Assembly (NCBI GenBank): GCA_963716865.1 | Contig: CAVQUF010000003.1 | Location: 644,451 to 708,450 of the forward strand | Source: AC-32 sp963716865 | GTDB taxonomy: Bacteria; Actinomycetota; Thermoleophilia; Gaiellales; Gaiellaceae | Reading direction: 5' to 3' | Length of the DNA stretch: 64,000 bases | Shown: piece after piece, positions 56,489 to 63,984 of the stretch | How the letters are laid out: each line of letters begins with the position of its first letter | How positions within the stretch are numbered: the first letter of the stretch is position 1 | The notes under the pieces: model-generated | Told to the model about the DNA's origin: nothing | Databases searched by the model: none | The model's input: only the letters and a program-made list of their open reading frames with translations | Position numbers and translations under genes: made by a program

Positions 56489-57091
56489 GAGGTCGTCGCC
56501 GGTGCCGAAGATCGAGCTCTCGACGATGTAGAAGACCGCGATCGCCATGAACAGGATCACGCTGGCCGTCGGGCTTGCGAACGCGACGAGCGTCGCGCCG
56601 AGGTAGATGTAGGGGCCTGGGAGGTAGCTGCGCGTGATCCCGCTGACGATCGCCGTATCGCTGTCAGCGCGGAGAAGCCGCCTGCCGCGGGACGCGTAGA
56701 GCCAGTTGACGTTGAACAGGACCGCGGTCACCACGAGCGTGAACCCGTACAGGAGCGCTGCGTCCTGAGCACCCGCGGCGCGGATGTGCTCGGCGACGAT
56801 CCTCGTCGGGAACGGGACGAACGCGATGCACATGAGCAGGCCGATCGTGGCGATCATGAAACGGCGATCCGCCCGCTTGATCTGATCCATCATCGTGTGG
56901 TGGTTGATCCACATGATCCCGATCGTGACGAAGCTGACCGCGTAGGCCAGGTACGAAGGCCAGATATGGAGGATCTGGGCGCCGAGGTCGTGGACGTTCT
57001 CGGGAATCTGGGCGTCGACGTTGAGGATGAGGAGGGTCGCGGCGATCGCGAAGACGCCGTCAGCGAAGGTCTCGAGCCGCGCCGTGGTCAC
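56486..57091 (-). CDS. TMEM175-family (DUF1211) predicted potassium channel
   Basis: A 201-residue membrane protein with about six helices. The first helix carries the family signature RLETFADGVFAIAATLLIL, which lines the pore in bacterial TMEM175 channels; SYLAYAVSFVTIGIMWINHHTMMDQIKRADRRFM is the second conserved block. Bacterial members form tetramers and conduct K+ weakly selectively. GTG 57091 follows TAGACT by 6 nt. No neighbouring gene explains its role. Confidence 0.9.
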   Translation of the reverse strand: MTTARLETFADGVFAIAATLLILNVDAQIPENVHDLGAQILHIWPSYLAYAVSFVTIGIMWINHHTMMDQIKRADRRFMIATIGLLMCIAFVPFPTRIVAEHIRAAGAQDAALLYGFTLVVTAVLFNVNWLYASRGRRLLRADSDTAIVSGITRSYLPGPYIYLGATLVAFASPTASVILFMAIAVFYIVESSIFGTGDDL

Positions 57092-57097
57092 GGTTCG

Positions 57098-57103
57098 AGT
57101 CTA
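57098..57103 (-). promoter_or_regulatory. -10 element of a leaderless promoter (TAGACT, minus strand)
   Basis: TAGACT ends 6 nt before GTG 57091. Confidence 0.6.
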
Positions 57104-57152
57104 CGAGTGGTGCCTGCCGGTGCTCCCGGTCGCGTTTCGCGCCGCTCAGGGC

Positions 57153-57158
57153 TATGGT
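57153..57158 (+). promoter_or_regulatory. -10-like element (TATGGT) before a possible ATT-start gene
   Basis: TATGGT ends 8 nt before ATT 57167, matching the spacing of the other leaderless promoters. Confidence 0.35.
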
Positions 57159-57166
57159 CCCGTGCT

Positions 57167-57481
57167 ATTCACGCGCTGCTTCTCGCCCTGCTCGCGCTCG
57201 ACTGCGCCCAGTTCCTCGTCGCCGTCGCGGCGCTCCTGCGCGGGCGACGGAGCCAGAGGGCCGGCGCGCCGAGCCACGCCCGCTACTCGTACTCCCACGC
57301 CGCGCTTCTCGCCGTGGGGAGCGCCGTCCTGGCCGTGCCGATCGTCCTGGGCCTCGCGGGCGTGATCGCGGAGGACGTTGCCGTGTTTACGGCGATCGCG
57401 CTCGAGATTGCGGTCTTCCCGCTCGCCCGGACGGCGCTCGACCGCTTCGAGGCCTCGCACCATGCGCGGCGGCCTGCCTGA
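57167..57481 (+). CDS. Small three-helix membrane protein, possible ATT start
   Basis: 104 residues in a frame with three organised hydrophobic segments (about residues 3-21, 45-64, 68-86) separated by Arg-rich turns, ending RFEASHHARRPA. The frame is open but has no ATG, GTG or TTG near its logical beginning; ATT 57167 is placed correctly relative to a TATGGT box. No family recognised. Alternatively the gene is a pseudogene or an antisense shadow; its hydrophobic organisation makes a real protein more likely than not. Confidence 0.4.
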   Translation: MHALLLALLALDCAQFLVAVAALLRGRRSQRAGAPSHARYSYSHAALLAVGSAVLAVPIVLGLAGVIAEDVAVFTAIALEIAVFPLARTALDRFEASHHARRPA

Positions 57482-57482
57482 G

Positions 57483-58490
57483 CTACCAGGCGCCGCCTCC
57501 GCCCCCGCCCTTGCCGCCCCCGCCGCCTCCGCCGAAGGAGCCTCCGAAGCCGTCCGAGCCCGATTTGCCCGACCGGCCGAACCCGAAGAGCCGGAAGAGC
57601 CCGATGAGCGGGAGCGCGAGCAGCCACAGCCAGCCCCATGGCAGGCCGCCCCCGCCTCCCGGCTTCGTCACCGGACCGGACCCCGGGCCGAACGGCGAGG
57701 AGAAGGCCTGCTTCTCGCGGTCGACGATGTCCTGGAGGCCGTTCCCGGGTTGTTCCACGAACCCTCCGGTGCCGGTGAGCATCCGGCGGGGAAACGTGAC
57801 GTCCATCTCCACGAACGTCCGGGCAGGGACCAGCGCCGCCGTGATCGTCACGACGTCGGGCCCCGCGATCGTCGTCGTGCCGCTGACGGACGCGGGATGG
57901 CCCCAGACGCGCACGAGCTTGACCTCCGACCTCGTCGCCGCCGACGGGAGCAGCACTCGCGCGTGCAGCGACTCCAGCGGGACCGGCCACTGGTCACCCC
58001 AGATCTGCAGGTACAGGTTCCCCACGTCGTCGTAGGCGGTCACGAACCCTCGCATCCGATAGGAGACCGTGAACGTGCGCGTCGTGCTCGCCGCCTTGAA
58101 GTGCCAGGCGACCTGCAGCCAACCGTCGTCGTTCGTCATCACACCGTAGGTGCCGGGTGAGCCCGAGGAGCCGACGCGCGGGTCGGCGCCCGAGGCGTAC
58201 TCGCGTCCGTTCTCCGTGACGCCGACCTCGTCGATCGCCTGCGAGCCGGTGACCGGGATCAGACGGTAGGCGCCGTGGTAGGTGCCGTCGAAACTGAAGG
58301 TGAGCTGCTCCGTCGCGAGGATCGAGCCGTCTGCTCGGATCCGGAAGAGCTCGTTCGCGCGGAGCAGCCGGTAGCTCCTGGCGGCCGCGGGAGCGGCCGT
58401 CGCAAGTGCGACCCCCACAACCGCAACCAGGACCGTTTTCGTGATGTCGACGAGTCTGTCAGGTTCCGGCGGCAGCCGGAAGCGCGTCAC
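57483..58490 (-). CDS. DUF2207-type membrane protein with Gly-rich tail
   Basis: 335 residues. N-terminal signal or anchor (about residues 15-37), an extracytoplasmic beta domain typical of DUF2207 (IRADGSILATEQLTFSFDGTYHGAYRLIPV, near residues 53-82; YRMRGFVTAYDDVGNLYLQIWGDQWPV), one membrane helix near 285-300 (LPWGWLWLLALPLIGLFRLF), and a C-terminal Gly/Lys-rich tail (GGSFGGGGGGGKGGGGGGAW). Full-length DUF2207 proteins are about 550-600 residues with several more helices, so this is a short version. Starts GTG 58490, overlapping lipB by 32 nt. Confidence 0.75.
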   Translation of the reverse strand: MTRFRLPPEPDRLVDITKTVLVAVVGVALATAAPAAARSYRLLRANELFRIRADGSILATEQLTFSFDGTYHGAYRLIPVTGSQAIDEVGVTENGREYASGADPRVGSSGSPGTYGVMTNDDGWLQVAWHFKAASTTRTFTVSYRMRGFVTAYDDVGNLYLQIWGDQWPVPLESLHARVLLPSAATRSEVKLVRVWGHPASVSGTTTIAGPDVVTITAALVPARTFVEMDVTFPRRMLTGTGGFVEQPGNGLQDIVDREKQAFSSPFGPGSGPVTKPGGGGGLPWGWLWLLALPLIGLFRLFGFGRSGKSGSDGFGGSFGGGGGGGKGGGGGGAW

Positions 58491-59298
58491 GAGCCGAGCG
58501 CGGCTCCTCGAGCGCGAGGTCGAAGACCTCCGCCATGGCCGCGACTGCGTGCGGTAGCACCTCGCCGACCCCGACCGGGCGGCCGAGCTCGCGCGCGATC
58601 GTCGTGAACGCCGTGTCCTCGAGCCCGCACGCGGTGATCCACTCGGTGAACGGCGCCGGGTCGAGGTCGACGTTCAGCGCGTAGCCGTGCGTCGTCACCC
58701 ACTTCGAGATGTGAATCCCGATCGACGCGATCTTCCGCGGCGGCCCAGCGCCCCCGGCCGCTCTCGGCTCCCGGCGGGCGGAGCCCGCCTCCGCCGAGCG
58801 CTCGCGCCGCTGGCCGCGCTCTCCTCGCGGGGCCGTGCCTCGAGCACTGTCCCCGCTCGGGACGCTTGCCAGCGACGCGCCGGGAGCGCTGGTCGGGCTT
58901 ACCCAGATCCCGGTGAGCCCTTCGATCCGGGTAGCCTCGACCCCTAGCGGCGCCAGCGTCCGGATCAGCGCCTCCTCGAGGTCCCGGCAGTAGCGCTTGA
59001 CGTCCTGGCCGTGTCGGCGCAGGTCGAGGATCGGGTAGCAGACGAGCTGCCCGGGGCCGTGGTAGGTGGACTTCCCTCCGCGGTCGGTCTCGACGATCGC
59101 GACCTCGGCGCCCTCGGGCACGTGGAGCTCGCTCCTGCCCGCGCGTCGCCCGAGCGTGATCACGGGAGGGTGCTCCAGGAGGACGACCGTGTCGGGGATC
59201 GTGCCCCGCGACACCGCGCCCGCGAGCGAGCGCTGCAGCTCCCACGCCTCCGCGTACGGGACGACGCCGAGCTGCATCACATATGCTGCGCGGCCCAC
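58459..59298 (-). CDS. lipB: Octanoyltransferase LipB with an internal low-complexity insertion
   Basis: Transfers octanoate from acyl carrier protein to lipoyl domains. LEHPPVITLGRRAG, GGKSTYHGPGQLVCYPI, the catalytic Lys189 in RKIASIGIHISKWVTTHGYALNV and Cys224 in ITACGLED are all present, so it should be active. Between GIWV and RKIASIG it carries about 54 extra residues (134-187), Ser/Arg/Gly/Ala-rich, raising the length to 279 from the usual 210-240. The inserted DNA (58738-58899) contains a strong palindrome. GTG 59298 follows TACGCT. Confidence 0.93.
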   Translation of the reverse strand: MGRAAYVMQLGVVPYAEAWELQRSLAGAVSRGTIPDTVVLLEHPPVITLGRRAGRSELHVPEGAEVAIVETDRGGKSTYHGPGQLVCYPILDLRRHGQDVKRYCRDLEEALIRTLAPLGVEATRIEGLTGIWVSPTSAPGASLASVPSGDSARGTAPRGERGQRRERSAEAGSARREPRAAGGAGPPRKIASIGIHISKWVTTHGYALNVDLDPAPFTEWITACGLEDTAFTTIARELGRPVGVGEVLPHAVAAMAEVFDLALEEPRSARDALPAAAGT

Positions 59299-59304
59299 GT
59301 CCGG

Positions 59305-59310
59305 AGCGTA
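59305..59310 (-). promoter_or_regulatory. -10 element of a leaderless promoter (TACGCT, minus strand)
   Basis: TACGCT ends 6 nt before GTG 59298, in the 13-nt gap after the E2 gene. Confidence 0.55.
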
Positions 59311-59311
59311 G

Positions 59312-60805
59312 CTAGTAGGCGCCTTCGTCCCAGCTCTCGAGGCTCTCGCGCAGCTCCTTCATGAACTGCGCGGCATAGGCGCCGTCGACGAGCCGGTGGT
59401 CGTACGAGAGGCAGAGGTTCATCATCGACCGGATCCCGATCACGTCCTCGCCGCTCTCGTCCTGCACGACGACCGGCCGCTTGACGAGCGCCTCGACGTC
59501 CAGGATGGCGACCTGCGGCTGGCTGATGATCGGCGTGCCGATGATCGCGCCCCAGCCGCCCGGGTTGGTGATCGTGAACGTGCCGCCCTGGACGTCGTCC
59601 GGCGTCAGCTTCTTGTTCCGCGCGCGGTCGGCGATGTCGACGATCGCCCGGGCGATGCCGAGCAGGTTGAGGCCCTCGGCGTTCTTGATCACCGGCACGA
59701 TCAGCCCCTGGCCTCCCTCGAGCGCGACCGCGATCCCGAGGTTGACGTACTTCTTGCTCACGATCTGCTCCCCGCGGATCTCGGCGTTGACCCACGGCCA
59801 GTTGTGGATTGCCTCGATCGTCGCGCGGGCGATGAAGGCGAGGTACGTGAGGTTGACGCCGTAGCTCTCCTCGTACTCCGCCTTGAGCTTCTTGCGGATC
59901 GCGACCACCTTGGACAGGTCGACCTCGAAGACGGTCGTGACGTGCGCGGACGTATCGAGCGAGCGGCGCATGTGGTCGGCGATCCCGCGCCGCATCGCGT
60001 TCATCGGGATGATCTCCTCACCCGCTTCGGCGGCGACGACCGACGGCACCGGCTCGGCAGGCGGAGCGGGTGGTGCGGCGCGCGGAGGCTCCGGCGGAGG
60101 CGCGGGTTCGGGCGGAGGTGGGGGCGGCGGCGGCGGAGGAGGCGCGGGTGCCTCGGGAGGCGGCGCGGCCTCGACCGGCTCGGGCTCCGGCGGAGCGGGC
60201 GGCATGGGCGCCGCGGGTGCGGCGGCCGGCCCGGACTCGACGAAGGCCAGGATGTCCTTCTTGGTCACGCGGCCGCCGCGGCCGGTGCCTCCGACCTGGG
60301 AGACGTCGACGCCGTGCTCGGAGGCGATCCGCGCGACGACGGGCGAGACGAACGTCCGCTCGCCGGCGCCGTCGGTCGCGGGTGCGGGCTCTACTGCTTC
60401 GGCCTCGGCGGGCTCGGCCGCCACGGGCTCGGGCTCAGGCTCTGGCGGCGCGACGGGTGCGGGCTCGGGCTCCGCGGGAGGCGCCTCGGCCTCAGCCTCG
60501 GCAGGCGCGGGCACAGGCTCGGGAGGCGACGGAGGCGCCTCGGCTTCGGCCGCGCTCTCGGGCACGATCACGGCCAGCTTCGTGCCGACGTCGACCGTCT
60601 CTCCCTCCTGCACGAGGATCTGCTGGATCACGCCCTCGCCAGGGCTCGGCACCTCGGTGTCCACCTTGTCGGTCGAGATCTCGAGCAGCGGCTCGTCGGC
60701 CGCGATCCGCTCACCCTCCTGCTTGAGCCACTTGGTGATCGTCCCCTCGGAGACCGACACGCCCATCTGGGGCATGACGACGTCGATCGCGGAGGTCGTC
60801 GCCAT
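59312..60805 (-). CDS. Dihydrolipoamide acyltransferase E2 of a branched-chain/2-oxo acid dehydrogenase
   Basis: The core acyltransferase, 497 residues. One lipoyl domain (residues about 7-82, lipoyl Lys47 in EISTDKVDTEV), a Glu/Pro/Ala linker (about 84-150), the E1/E3-binding domain (FVSPVVARIASEHGVDVSQVGGTGRGGRVTKKDIL, about 151-185), a second linker with a run of twelve prolines, then the catalytic domain ending with YDHRLVDGAYAAQF (His and Asp of the active site). ATG 60805 overlaps the E1-beta stop (TGATG). The long proline runs should need EF-P for translation. Most like the branched-chain type by order and companion genes. Confidence 0.92.
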   Translation of the reverse strand: MATTSAIDVVMPQMGVSVSEGTITKWLKQEGERIAADEPLLEISTDKVDTEVPSPGEGVIQQILVQEGETVDVGTKLAVIVPESAAEAEAPPSPPEPVPAPAEAEAEAPPAEPEPAPVAPPEPEPEPVAAEPAEAEAVEPAPATDGAGERTFVSPVVARIASEHGVDVSQVGGTGRGGRVTKKDILAFVESGPAAAPAAPMPPAPPEPEPVEAAPPPEAPAPPPPPPPPPPPEPAPPPEPPRAAPPAPPAEPVPSVVAAEAGEEIIPMNAMRRGIADHMRRSLDTSAHVTTVFEVDLSKVVAIRKKLKAEYEESYGVNLTYLAFIARATIEAIHNWPWVNAEIRGEQIVSKKYVNLGIAVALEGGQGLIVPVIKNAEGLNLLGIARAIVDIADRARNKKLTPDDVQGGTFTITNPGGWGAIIGTPIISQPQVAILDVEALVKRPVVVQDESGEDVIGIRSMMNLCLSYDHRLVDGAYAAQFMKELRESLESWDEGAY

Positions 60806-61779
60806 CAGTACTCGGCCAGCTCCCGCAACGCCGCGGCCACGCCGTCGGCCTGAGGGATGTACGCCTGCTCGAGCGGCGGTGAGAACGGCACCGGCGTGTC
60901 CGGCGCCGTCACGCGCTTCACCGGAGCGTCGAGGTCCTCGAACGCCTCCTCGGCGATGGTCGCGACGATCTCGCCCCCGAAACCGCCCGTGTGCGTGTCC
61001 TCGTGCAGGACGAGCACCTTCGAGGTCTTGCGGACGCTCTCGAGCACGGCCTGCTTGTCCCAGGGGATGAGCGTGCGCAGGTCGAGGATCTCGACCGAGA
61101 TCCCGTCTCCCTCGAGCTGCCCGGCCGCCTCCTCGGCGGTCCAGACCATCGCGCCCCAGGTGATCACGGACACATCGTCTCCCTCGCGGTGGACGCGAGC
61201 CTGTCCGAACGGCGTCGTGTAGCGCTCGTCCGGCACCTCGGCCTTGAGCCGCCTGTAGAGGTGCTTGTGCTCGAAGTAGAGCACCGGGTTCGGGTCCTCG
61301 ATCGCGCTCACGAGCAAGCCCTTCGCGTCCTCGGGAGTCGCAGGGCAGACGATCTTCAGGCCCGGGATGTGGGCGAACGAGCTCTCGGGGTTCTGGGAGT
61401 GGAACGGCCCGCCGGAGAAGCCGCCGCCGGACGGCAGGCGCACGACGATCGGCACCGGCGTGCCCGCCCGGTAGCGCTGCTTGGCGGCGACCGTGACGAG
61501 CTGGTCCCAGGCGCAGGAGATGAAGTCGGCGAACTGCATCTCCGCGACCGGGCGCAGGCCCATGATCGCGGCTCCCGTGCAGCCGCCGACGATCGCCGTC
61601 TCCGAGAGCGGCGAGTCGATCACGCGCCACGGGCCGAACTCCTCCTGGAAGCCGAGCGTGACCTTGAACGCGCCGCCGTAGACGCCGACGTCCTCGCCGA
61701 TCACGAACACGCGCTTGTCGCGGCGCATCTCCTGCCGGAGGCCGTCCGAGATCGCTTGCAGGTAGGTCTTCTCTGGCAC
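60805..61779 (-). CDS. 2-oxo acid dehydrogenase E1 component, beta subunit
   Basis: 324 residues. Together with E1-alpha it decarboxylates branched-chain 2-oxo acids using thiamine diphosphate. VFVIGEDVGVYGGAFKVTLGFQEEFG, DSPLSETAIVGGCTGAAIMGLRPVAEMQFADF, RLPSGGGFSGGPFHSQNPESSFAHIPGLKIVCPATPEDAKGLL and the C-terminal HEDTHTGGFGGEI are typical of BCKDH beta subunits. GTG 61779 shares its G with the E1-alpha stop (TAGTG). Confidence 0.94.
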   Translation of the reverse strand: MPEKTYLQAISDGLRQEMRRDKRVFVIGEDVGVYGGAFKVTLGFQEEFGPWRVIDSPLSETAIVGGCTGAAIMGLRPVAEMQFADFISCAWDQLVTVAAKQRYRAGTPVPIVVRLPSGGGFSGGPFHSQNPESSFAHIPGLKIVCPATPEDAKGLLVSAIEDPNPVLYFEHKHLYRRLKAEVPDERYTTPFGQARVHREGDDVSVITWGAMVWTAEEAAGQLEGDGISVEILDLRTLIPWDKQAVLESVRKTSKVLVLHEDTHTGGFGGEIVATIAEEAFEDLDAPVKRVTAPDTPVPFSPPLEQAYIPQADGVAAALRELAEY

Positions 61780-62825
61780 TACTTGTGGTGGGGTGTGTCG
61801 AGATCCTCGGGGGTTGCGAAGACGCCGTCCTCGAGCGTCGACGGATCGGGCAGCGGGGACTCCTCGGCCCGCGTGAGCGCGTCGTTCAGGAGCTTCTTGA
61901 CGCCGGAGGTGATCTCGTCCTCCTCCTCGTCGTTGAGCTCGGCGTGCTCGCGGAGCCAGGTGCGGAAGCGCTCGATCGGGTCGCTCGAGGCCCAGCGCTC
62001 GAACATGTCCTTGGGGACGTAGAACGCGTCGTCGTGGACGGCGTGGCCTTCCATGCGGAGGGTCAGGCACTCGATCAGCGTCGGGCCGCCGCCCTCGCGG
62101 GCCTTCTCGATCGCGCGCTTCGTCTCGCGGTAGACGGCGAGCGCGTCGGTGCCGTCGACGACGACGCCGTCGAAGCCGTATGCCTCGGCGCGGTCGGCGA
62201 CGTGCTCGGTCGCGTACTCGAGGTAGGTCGGCGTCGAGTAGGCCCACTGGTTGTTGTCGCAGATGAAGACGACCGGAAGCTTGCGCACGCCGGCGAGGTT
62301 CATCGCCTCGTGGCAGTCGCCCCGGGCGGACGCGCCCTCGCCGAACCAGCCGACGGCGACCCGCTTCTCCTCGCGGATCCGGAACGCGAGCGCGCAGCCG
62401 ACTGCGACCGGCAGCATCGCCGGGAGGTGGCTGACCATCGCGAGCAGACCGAGCCTCAAATCGGCCATGTGGACGTTGCCGTCCCTGCCGTGGGTCGGCC
62501 CGTCGGCGCGGCCCATGTACTGGGCGAAGATGCGCCACGGCTCGACTCCGCGTGCGATGTGGACGCCCATGTCCCGGTGGAGCGGCGTCCCGACGTCGTT
62601 CTCGTCCATCGCCGTCGCGACCCCGACCGCCGCGGCCTCGTTCCCGCGACCCGTGTAGAAGGAGCCTGGGATCTTCCCCTGCTTGTAGAGGATGTGACCG
62701 CGCTCCTCGATGCCGCGCGTGACCAGCATGGTGCGGTAGATGCCGAGGAGATCCTCGCGGTCGAGACCCGCCTCCTTGACCTCCTGCAGCGAACCTACCG
62801 GCTCCGCTTCACGGGCGATCGCCAT
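61779..62825 (-). CDS. 2-oxo acid dehydrogenase E1 component, alpha subunit
   Basis: 348 residues; first gene of the E1-E2 operon. The thiamine diphosphate motif is GWFGEGASARGDCHEAMNLAGVRKLPVVFICDNNQW (GDG..N form with GEG), with GRGNEAAAVGVATAM and THGRDGNVHMADL upstream and MEGHAVHDDAFYV downstream, which favours branched-chain substrates over pyruvate. No E3 gene is adjacent; a shared dihydrolipoamide dehydrogenase elsewhere is expected. ATG 62825 has a leaderless -10 box. Confidence 0.94.
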   Translation of the reverse strand: MAIAREAEPVGSLQEVKEAGLDREDLLGIYRTMLVTRGIEERGHILYKQGKIPGSFYTGRGNEAAAVGVATAMDENDVGTPLHRDMGVHIARGVEPWRIFAQYMGRADGPTHGRDGNVHMADLRLGLLAMVSHLPAMLPVAVGCALAFRIREEKRVAVGWFGEGASARGDCHEAMNLAGVRKLPVVFICDNNQWAYSTPTYLEYATEHVADRAEAYGFDGVVVDGTDALAVYRETKRAIEKAREGGGPTLIECLTLRMEGHAVHDDAFYVPKDMFERWASSDPIERFRTWLREHAELNDEEEDEITSGVKKLLNDALTRAEESPLPDPSTLEDGVFATPEDLDTPHHK

Positions 62826-62833
62826 GGGGCCTC

Positions 62834-62839
62834 ACTCTA
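62834..62839 (-). promoter_or_regulatory. -10 element of a leaderless promoter (TAGAGT, minus strand)
   Basis: TAGAGT ends 8 nt before ATG 62825. Confidence 0.55.
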
Positions 62840-62855
62840 ACGATCGATCCAGCGG

Positions 62856-62861
62856 TACAGT
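62856..62861 (+). promoter_or_regulatory. -10 element of a leaderless promoter (TACAGT)
   Basis: TACAGT ends 6 nt before GTG 62868; divergent from the E1-alpha box at 62834-62839. Confidence 0.6.
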
Positions 62862-62867
62862 CGGGTT

Positions 62868-63140
62868 GTGGGCAAGGCCGCTGACTGGCTCCGTGAGGAG
62901 CGGCGCAAGACGCTCGGCGACTGGGTCGCCGTCTGCCTTCGCTGCGGCGCAGCGCAGCGCTACTTCGAGGAGAACGAGGCCGAGCTGCCCGCGCGCTGCT
63001 CTCAGTGCGGCGGCGAGATGCGCTGGCGCTGCCCCTCCTGCGACGCGCGCTTCTCGTCGGCGTTCGCGGTCACGTGTGAATCCTGCAGCGCGGAGCTGCG
63101 CCCGCCCGAGCAGTTCGGCGTGAGGATCCGCCGGGGCTAG
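62868..63140 (+). CDS. Small zinc-ribbon protein
   Basis: 90 residues with four Cys-x2-Cys pairs: CLRC, CSQC, CPSC and CESC, enough for two zinc ribbons. The N-terminal 20 residues are basic. It could be a nucleic-acid-binding or adaptor protein; no family named. The last four bases overlap the convergent ASCH gene. GTG start fits a leaderless promoter. Confidence 0.75.
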   Translation: MGKAADWLREERRKTLGDWVAVCLRCGAAQRYFEENEAELPARCSQCGGEMRWRCPSCDARFSSAFAVTCESCSAELRPPEQFGVRIRRG

Positions 63141-63484
63141 GCCCGGATCTCCGAGAAGCGGATCACCGTGACCACGTCGTCCGGGCCGACCTCGCGGTTG
63201 TAGAGCTGGCCGAGGAAGCTCGCCATCTCCTCGGGGCGGCGGATCTCCGGGTTGTCGTGCTCGATCTCGCGAGGGGAGAGCTCGGAGAGCAGCTTGACCT
63301 CGACCTTGTCGATCACGGCGTCGAAGATCTTCAGCCGCGGGCTGAAGCGGGTGCCCGCGAGCACCTGGACGATCATGCCCTTGCGGTACTTGCCGGACTT
63401 GTCGCCGAGCCTGATCGTCGCGGTCTTGCGGTGGGACCGCAGTTGGTCGGCCACGATCGGCGAGTAGAAGTTGAGGGCATACAC
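63137..63484 (-). CDS. ASCH domain protein
   Basis: About 115 residues with an ASCH/PUA-like fold: YALNFYSPIVADQLRSHRKTATIRLGDKSGKYRKGMIVQVL is the characteristic start (strand, helix, then K-T-A-T-I-R-x-G-D), followed by FDAVIDKVEVKLLSELS and VVTVIRFSEI. ASCH proteins bind RNA or modified nucleotides; some are amidohydrolases. GTG 63484 has AGGAGA upstream with 10-nt spacing; GTG 63505 would add seven residues. Followed by the convergent zinc-ribbon gene. Confidence 0.8.
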   Translation of the reverse strand: MYALNFYSPIVADQLRSHRKTATIRLGDKSGKYRKGMIVQVLAGTRFSPRLKIFDAVIDKVEVKLLSELSPREIEHDNPEIRRPEEMASFLGQLYNREVGPDDVVTVIRFSEIRA

Positions 63485-63518
63485 GGCGTCGTCGTCTCCT
63501 GGCACTGCGCGCGCGGAA

Positions 63519-63959
63519 TCATAATGCGCCGTCGCGGACAGAAGCTAGCGCTTTTTCCGCCATTTCTCTTTCGCCCTTGTAGGCGAGGAGTCGCGGCGCC
63601 TCCTCGAGCGGCAGCCAGCGCGCCTCGGCGACCTCGTGCGCGGTCGCGGCGGGCAGGTCGCCGAGGCGGCCGCGCGAGTAGCGGAGGAGGTAGAAACTGA
63701 CAACCTTGAAGACGCGCTCGCCCTCCCACGTGTAGACGTAGCGGACGTCGCCGAGCTTCCCTACGAGCTTCGTCTCGACCCCCGTCTCCTCGGCCGCCTC
63801 GCGCAGAGCGGTCTGCTCCGGCCGCTCGCCCGCGTCGACCAGGCCCTTCGGCAGCGCCCAGACGCCCGGCTGTTTCCCGGCCGGCCGGATCGCCGCCATC
63901 ACCCACCGGCCGCGCAGCCGCCGCACGAGCACGCCCCCCGCAGAGAACTCCCGTCGCAC
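63519..63959 (-). CDS. Nudix hydrolase
   Basis: A 146-residue Nudix enzyme. The Nudix box is exact: GLVDAGERPEQTALREAAEETGV (G-x5-E-x7-REUxEExGU). N-terminal EFSAGGVLVRRLRGRWVMAAIRP and the KPxGVWALPKG element place it among MutT/AP4A-type hydrolases of actinobacteria; the exact nucleotide substrate is open. GTG 63959 lies 7 nt from TACAAA, which is covered by a 15-bp palindrome, so repression by a dimeric regulator is plausible. Confidence 0.9.
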   Translation of the reverse strand: MRREFSAGGVLVRRLRGRWVMAAIRPAGKQPGVWALPKGLVDAGERPEQTALREAAEETGVETKLVGKLGDVRYVYTWEGERVFKVVSFYLLRYSRGRLGDLPAATAHEVAEARWLPLEEAPRLLAYKGEREMAEKALASVRDGAL

Positions 63960-63966
63960 ACAAACC

Positions 63967-63972
63967 TTTGTA
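63967..63972 (-). promoter_or_regulatory. -10 element (TACAAA, minus strand) of the Nudix gene
   Basis: TACAAA ends 7 nt before GTG 63959 and overlaps the palindrome at 63970-63984. Confidence 0.5.
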
Positions 63973-63984
63973 ACAGACTGTTAC
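63970..63984. promoter_or_regulatory. Perfect 15-bp palindromic operator candidate
   Basis: GTAACAG A CTGTTAC overlaps the upstream end of the -10 box of the Nudix gene, the position expected of a repressor site. It may also act on a gene beyond the window edge. Confidence 0.5.

Noticed and set aside
57154..58035. Plus-strand frame starting with GTG 57161/ATG 57154 region
   Set aside because: Arg/Pro-rich without structure, and its second half is antisense to the DUF2207 gene; the hydrophobic frame from 57167 is a better candidate.
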